NCBI GenBank assembly: GCA_947259925.1
Contig: CAMYOG010000005.1
Span: 88,699 to 152,698 of the forward strand
Origin: Thermoanaerobaculia bacterium
Lineage (GTDB): Bacteria > Acidobacteriota > Thermoanaerobaculia > Multivoradales > JAHEKO01
Direction of reading: 5' to 3'
DNA length: 64,000 bases
Below the pieces are notes generated by a model. It searched no databases. It was not told where the DNA came from and saw only the letters and a program-made list of their open reading frames with translations. Each line of letters starts with the position of its first letter. Positions within the stretch are counted from its first letter, which is position 1. The position numbers and the translations under genes are program-made. Shown piece after piece: positions 60,420-64,000 of this stretch.

Positions 60420-61778
60420 ATGCGCTTATTCCTCCGGGGGCTCGCCCTCTCGCTCACACTCACAGCCGTCGCGCTCGGGGCCGACCATGCCGATCAGGGC
60501 CGGGTGATTCCGGGCCCTGGCGGGGTGCTGGACGAGCAGGCCCGGGTGGCGCCGGTCAACCGCATGCTGCGCGAGCGTCTCGAGGGTCTCCTCCCCGACC
60601 TGATGCGCGAGGCGGGGATCGACATGTGGCTGGTGATCAACCGCGAGTACGCCGAGGATCCGGTCTACCTGCGGTTGGTGCCCGAGCCGGTCTTCGCCGC
60701 CCGCCGGACCACCATGCTGGTCTTCTTCGACCGGGGAGCCGAAGAGGGGTTGGAGCGTTTGACGGTCAGCCGCTATCCGCTCGGCGGCCTGTACGAAGCG
60801 GCGTGGGAGGGTGGCGATCTCGAAGAGCAGTGGCAGCGGCTGGCCGAAGTCATCCGGGAGCGTGACCCGAAGCGGATCGGGATCAACAAGAGCGCCACCT
60901 GGCCGGTGGCCGACGGCCTCACAGCCGGACTCGAGGAGATGCTCGTCGAGGCGCTCGGCCCGGAGCTCCTCGAGCGGCTGGTGAGCGCCGAGGAGCTGGT
61001 CATCCGCTGGCTGGAGTCCCGCACCGACTCCGAGATCGAGGTCTGGCCGCACATCGTCGCGCTCGCGCGTGGCGTCGTCTCGGAGGCGTTCTCGAACCGC
61101 GTGATCACGCCGGGCGTCACTACGCCGGGTGACGTCGCCTGGTACATCCGCCAGCGCTTCACGGATCTCAACCTGCCGATCTGGTTCATGCCCTACGTCA
61201 ACGTCCAGCGCCCCGGAGTCGATTGCGACGCCGACAACCCGTTCTGCGGCAGTGACGACGTGCCGATCGAGCGCGGCGACGTCCTGCACACCGACGTCGG
61301 CATCTGCTACCTGCGCCTGTGCACCGACACCCAGGAGATGGGCTACGTGCTGCGGGTGGGGGAGAGCCGGCCGCCCGCGGGCCTGGTCCACGCGCTGGCG
61401 GTCGGCAACCGGTGGCAGGACATCCTGACCACCAACTTCGTCACCGGCCGGACCGGCAACGAGATCCTGGCCGCCACCCGCGAGCAGGCGGCGGGGGAGG
61501 AGATCCTGTCGAGCACCTACACCCATCCGCTCGGCCACTTCGGCCACGCCCCCGGACCGACCATCGGCATGTGGGACAACCAGGGTCCGACCCCGGCCCG
61601 AGGGGACTGGCGGCTGCATCCCCACACCGGCTACGCCATCGAGGGCAACGTCAAGGTCGCCGTGCCCGAGTGGGACGATCAGCTCGTCCAGATCAAGCTC
61701 GAGCAGAGCGCGGTCTTCGACGGCGAGCGGGTCTGGTACCTGGCGGGCCGGCAGACCGAGTGGCACCTGGTGGAGTAG
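60420..61778 (+). CDS. Exported M24-family (Xaa-Pro-type) metallopeptidase
   Basis: A 452-residue protein with a signal peptide (about 1-20). The N-terminal creatinase-like half (NREYAEDPVYLRLVPEPVFA, LVFFDRG) precedes a pita-bread M24 fold with metal ligands HTDVG and CTDTQ (two Asp), H in THPLGHFGH, and two Glu in AIEGNVKV and VQIKLEQ. It would remove N-terminal residues before proline in the periplasm. The ATG at 60420 follows GGAG. The stop TAG at 61776-61778 is directly followed by a tRNA 3'-end-like sequence. Confidence 0.9.
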   Translation: MRLFLRGLALSLTLTAVALGADHADQGRVIPGPGGVLDEQARVAPVNRMLRERLEGLLPDLMREAGIDMWLVINREYAEDPVYLRLVPEPVFAARRTTMLVFFDRGAEEGLERLTVSRYPLGGLYEAAWEGGDLEEQWQRLAEVIRERDPKRIGINKSATWPVADGLTAGLEEMLVEALGPELLERLVSAEELVIRWLESRTDSEIEVWPHIVALARGVVSEAFSNRVITPGVTTPGDVAWYIRQRFTDLNLPIWFMPYVNVQRPGVDCDADNPFCGSDDVPIERGDVLHTDVGICYLRLCTDTQEMGYVLRVGESRPPAGLVHALAVGNRWQDILTTNFVTGRTGNEILAATREQAAGEEILSSTYTHPLGHFGHAPGPTIGMWDNQGPTPARGDWRLHPHTGYAIEGNVKVAVPEWDDQLVQIKLEQSAVFDGERVWYLAGRQTEWHLVE

Positions 61779-61806
61779 GCGGGTTTGAATCCCGTACGGT
61801 CTACCA
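61779..61806 (+). other. tRNA 3'-end-like scrap (T arm, acceptor strand, CCA)
   Basis: Twenty-eight nucleotides read as the 3' end of a tRNA: T-arm GCGGG / TTTGAAT / CCCGT (five pairs including one G-U), acceptor strand ACGGTCT, discriminator A and CCA. The matching 5' three quarters are absent, since the M24 gene stops immediately before. C56 of the T loop is replaced by T. Such fragments are typical attachment-site remnants left by tRNA-targeting integrases; a chance resemblance is possible. Confidence 0.5.
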
Positions 61807-62146
61807 CCCGGAGCGAGGTCGGGCACCGCCGGGTGACAGCATACCCCTCCTGCACGCGTGCGAGTCTTGTCAAGTGTGGCCAGGCGGTGACCGGCTGCCC
61901 CGGGCAAGGTTCCACCCGTTTCAGGGCGCACGCACTGAACGGTGACTTCGGCGACGAGCTCGCACACCGTGCTCCAGGCGCAGCGGCAGAGCTCGCCGAG
62001 CAGTTCGCGGCTATGGGGGAAGCAGGGCCGGAGGAGCCTGGGGACGGCGGAGATGCAATGAGAGTCAGGCGACCGGAATTAGTAATCCTGTCACCGGAAC
62101 TCCCCTGCAGGGCGCCAGCCAGACCCGGCGGCCGGCGAACGCCGTC
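61807..62146. other. 340-nt gap without a recognisable gene
   Basis: This is the longest non-coding stretch in the window. A plus-strand frame through it (61785-62201) looks unlike a protein here (no start signal, low-complexity, runs into the antisense of the kinase gene). It contains a small hairpin (CACCCGG...CCGGGTG, about 61805-61834) right after the tRNA scrap. The base composition is lower in coding-like periodicity than its surroundings. I see no integrase, IS or RNA gene I can name. Confidence 0.55.
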
Positions 62147-64000
62147 TCAACCGGCCAGCCCCATTCTCTCCAGCAATCTAGGCCAGCGCGGATCGTCGTG
62201 AAGGTCGCGCAGGAAGGGATCGATCTTGAGGTAGCGGAGATCCTGGTCGCGGAGCTCGTAGGCCCTGTCGAGCCACTGGAACGCGAGCTCGGTCTCGCCC
62301 CGGAAGGCGTGGACGCGCGCCAGCTCCCACGCCGCATCATCGCCAAAGCGATCGCTCAGGATCTGCAGACTCTGCGAGGCGGCCGTCTCGTCGTCGAGCG
62401 CGTGGCTCGCCTTCGCCACTCCCTGTGTTCGCTGCAACTCGTCGGGCTCGAGCTGGTACTCCAACAGCGCCCGTCGAGCCCGCCCCTGGAGCAGATAGGT
62501 CTCACCGAGCCGCGTGTGATTGCCTGGATAGTCGGGTGACAGCTCCATGAGCCTCTTGACGGCAGCTTCGGCCTCCTCCAGGCGGCCGGACACTCGCAGC
62601 GCCCACGCGTAGCCGCCGTTGACCACCGGATCGAGAGGATCGATCTCCACGGCGCGTCGGAACAGATCGACGGCTTCATCCAGCTGCCCGAGAATCGCGG
62701 CCAACGCGGCAGAGTTCCCCAGCACGACTCTGTCATTGGGTGCGATCTCGAGGGCTCGATCTCTCGAGGCTCGAGCCGCTTCGAACCTCCAGGTGGCTGA
62801 CCGCACCCAGGTGAGCCTCGAGTGGGCCGAGGCGAGCTCGGGGTCCAGCTCGATCGCCCGCAGCATGGCTTCCTCGGCAAGCGCGAACTCGGTCTGGGCT
62901 TCGGCGCGCAACTCCGCGAAATAGCCGGTGTTGGCGTGGACTCTGCCCAGGTCCGACCACGCGAGTGCGAAGTCGGGCTGGATCTCGATGGCCTCGCTCA
63001 GGAGCTCTTTGGCTCGACGCCGATCCTCCCGGCCCCCCCGAGCCATGTGGTACCGGGCCTGGAGCAGCAGATTGTAGGCATCGCCGTCGACGGATTTGAC
63101 GGTGGGCGCCGGACTCGTGCCGAGCAGGGTCGCCTCCAGGGCCGAGGCCACCGAGCGGGCGATCTCGTCCTGCAGCTGGAAGATGTCGTCCAGGGCGCGG
63201 TCGTAGGTGTCGGACCAGAGCGGGAATCCGTCGGCGACGCCGACCAACTGGGTGCTGATCCGGACCTGATCGCCGGCCTTGCGCACGCTGCCTTCGAGAA
63301 TGGAGGACACGTTGAGCTTCTCACCGATGACGTCCAGGTCCTCGTTCTTGCCCTTGAACTGAAACACCGAGGTCCTGCCGGCGACTCGCAGATCGGCCAC
63401 GCGATTCAGGGTAGCGATGAGCTCGTCGGTCAATCCGTCGGTGAAGTACTCCTGGTCCCCTTCGGGGCTCAGGTCGGCGAAGGGCAGGACGGCGAGCGAG
63501 GGCCCTGGTGCTCCTCGCGCCGTAGCAGGGTCCGCTCCATCTGCACTCGGTACCTCCGCGGCCGCGGTCTCGCCGGTGCCCCCGGCCTGGGCCTCGGGCT
63601 CCGCTGTGCCCTGTCGCATCCACCAGGCTGTTCCCGCGACCGCCAAGAGTGCCGCCGCGATGCCGAGCCATCTATACAGCCGTGCCGAAGAGCGCGCGGA
63701 CGCTGGCTCGGGGGCGGAGGCAGTGCTTACCGCCGTCACCGATCCCGACTTCACCTCTTCTCGCAGGCCCTCGAGCTCGTTGCGCACGTCCTTGGCCGAT
63801 TGCATACGACGCTCGGGATGCTTCTCCAGACAATGCTGGATGATGCGCCCAAGGTGACGGGGTAGATCGGCCCGCAATTCGGTCACTGCCGAGGGACTCT
63901 CGCGCAGGATTCTCGACGCCAGATCGATGCCGCTCTCGCCCTGAAACGGGCGCCGACCGGTGACCATCTCGTAGAGCACGACGCCCAGCGAGAAGATGTC
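62147..64000 (-). CDS. Ser/Thr kinase with TolB-like domain and TPR repeats (5' end outside window)
   Basis: The frame is open to the window edge, so the N-terminal part of the kinase domain is missing. The visible start DIFSLGVVLYEMVTG is the kinase alpha-F region; RILRESPSAV and CLEKHPERRMQSAKDV close the fold. A TM helix follows (about residues 103-122 of the visible part), then a linker, a FlgO/TolB-like N-terminal domain (SLAVLPFADLSPEGDQEYFTDGLTDELI), a segment with LNVSSILEGSVRKAG, and about seven TPR units to the C-terminus. This architecture is common in Acidobacteriota, where the extracytoplasmic part is thought to sense envelope state. Not related in build to the kinase at 6468. 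Confidence 0.93.
   Translation of the reverse strand, partial: DIFSLGVVLYEMVTGRRPFQGESGIDLASRILRESPSAVTELRADLPRHLGRIIQHCLEKHPERRMQSAKDVRNELEGLREEVKSGSVTAVSTASAPEPASARSSARLYRWLGIAAALLAVAGTAWWMRQGTAEPEAQAGGTGETAAAEVPSADGADPATARGAPGPSLAVLPFADLSPEGDQEYFTDGLTDELIATLNRVADLRVAGRTSVFQFKGKNEDLDVIGEKLNVSSILEGSVRKAGDQVRISTQLVGVADGFPLWSDTYDRALDDIFQLQDEIARSVASALEATLLGTSPAPTVKSVDGDAYNLLLQARYHMARGGREDRRRAKELLSEAIEIQPDFALAWSDLGRVHANTGYFAELRAEAQTEFALAEEAMLRAIELDPELASAHSRLTWVRSATWRFEAARASRDRALEIAPNDRVVLGNSAALAAILGQLDEAVDLFRRAVEIDPLDPVVNGGYAWALRVSGRLEEAEAAVKRLMELSPDYPGNHTRLGETYLLQGRARRALLEYQLEPDELQRTQGVAKASHALDDETAASQSLQILSDRFGDDAAWELARVHAFRGETELAFQWLDRAYELRDQDLRYLKIDPFLRDLHDDPRWPRLLERMGLAG

Noticed and set aside
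61785..62201. Plus-strand 138-codon frame in the gap after the tRNA scrap
   Set aside because: No start signal, no recognisable domain, and it runs antisense into the kinase gene.

Overview
The window is GC-rich, densely coded bacterial chromosome with short intergenic gaps and genes on both strands. No plasmid, phage, transposase, rRNA or CRISPR locus is visible. The gene mix is what I would expect from an Acidobacteriota-type soil or sediment bacterium (possibly a Thermoanaerobaculia relative): an Oar-like TonB receptor with a carboxypeptidase-like N-terminal domain, FG-GAP/ASPIC lipoproteins, a GWxTD/VWA protein, PASTA-less Ser/Thr kinases with TolB-like and TPR modules, and an NTT-like transporter fused to HEAT repeats. 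That assignment is an inference from gene content; Myxococcota or Gemmatimonadota are not excluded.

Layout. 1-3324: end of a GGDEF protein, the SOS-mutagenesis pair imuA-imuB and an acidic lipoprotein. 3481-6384: full-length glycine decarboxylase gcvP. 6468-12882: a membrane sensor Ser/Thr kinase, a LON-domain protein, a DUF4097 protein, a DUF1820 protein, a small secreted protein, an aldo/keto reductase and a DUF3014 protein. 12952-21843: TonB receptor, SppA and M23 peptidases, a CadC-like regulator, a small metzincin and a cation/proton antiporter. 21982-29021: RND efflux pair, two paralogous secreted proteins, a glutamine amidotransferase, a metallopeptidase-like gene and an HU protein.

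29295-37091 is the most unusual part: a five-gene minus-strand operon (FHA-GAF-PP2C phosphatase, NTT-like/HEAT transporter, cyclic-nucleotide-binding protein, a secreted fusion of a PPP phosphatase with a PI4K-II-like kinase domain, and a nitroreductase). The export signal on a predicted kinase beside a nucleotide-carrier-like protein suggests a possible extracytoplasmic phosphorylation system. This is a hypothesis, but it is the best candidate here for something undescribed.

37172-45838: Ppx/GppA phosphatase, GWxTD/VWA protein, MscS channel, methyltransferase, an ExeA/GspB-like pair and a metallophosphoesterase. 46046-57361: an envelope-related block of Oar-like receptor, FG-GAP lipoproteins, TPR proteins and a glycosyltransferase-tail-like gene. 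57411-64000: M1 and M24 peptidases around a membrane protein, a tRNA 3'-end-like scrap, and a second Ser/Thr kinase (TolB/TPR type) that runs off the right edge.

Two genome-scale habits stand out. Many genes have a good -10 box only 5-8 nt before the start codon and no Shine-Dalgarno sequence, which points to frequent leaderless transcription. Convergent genes end nose to nose, several with both stop codons inside one small palindrome.
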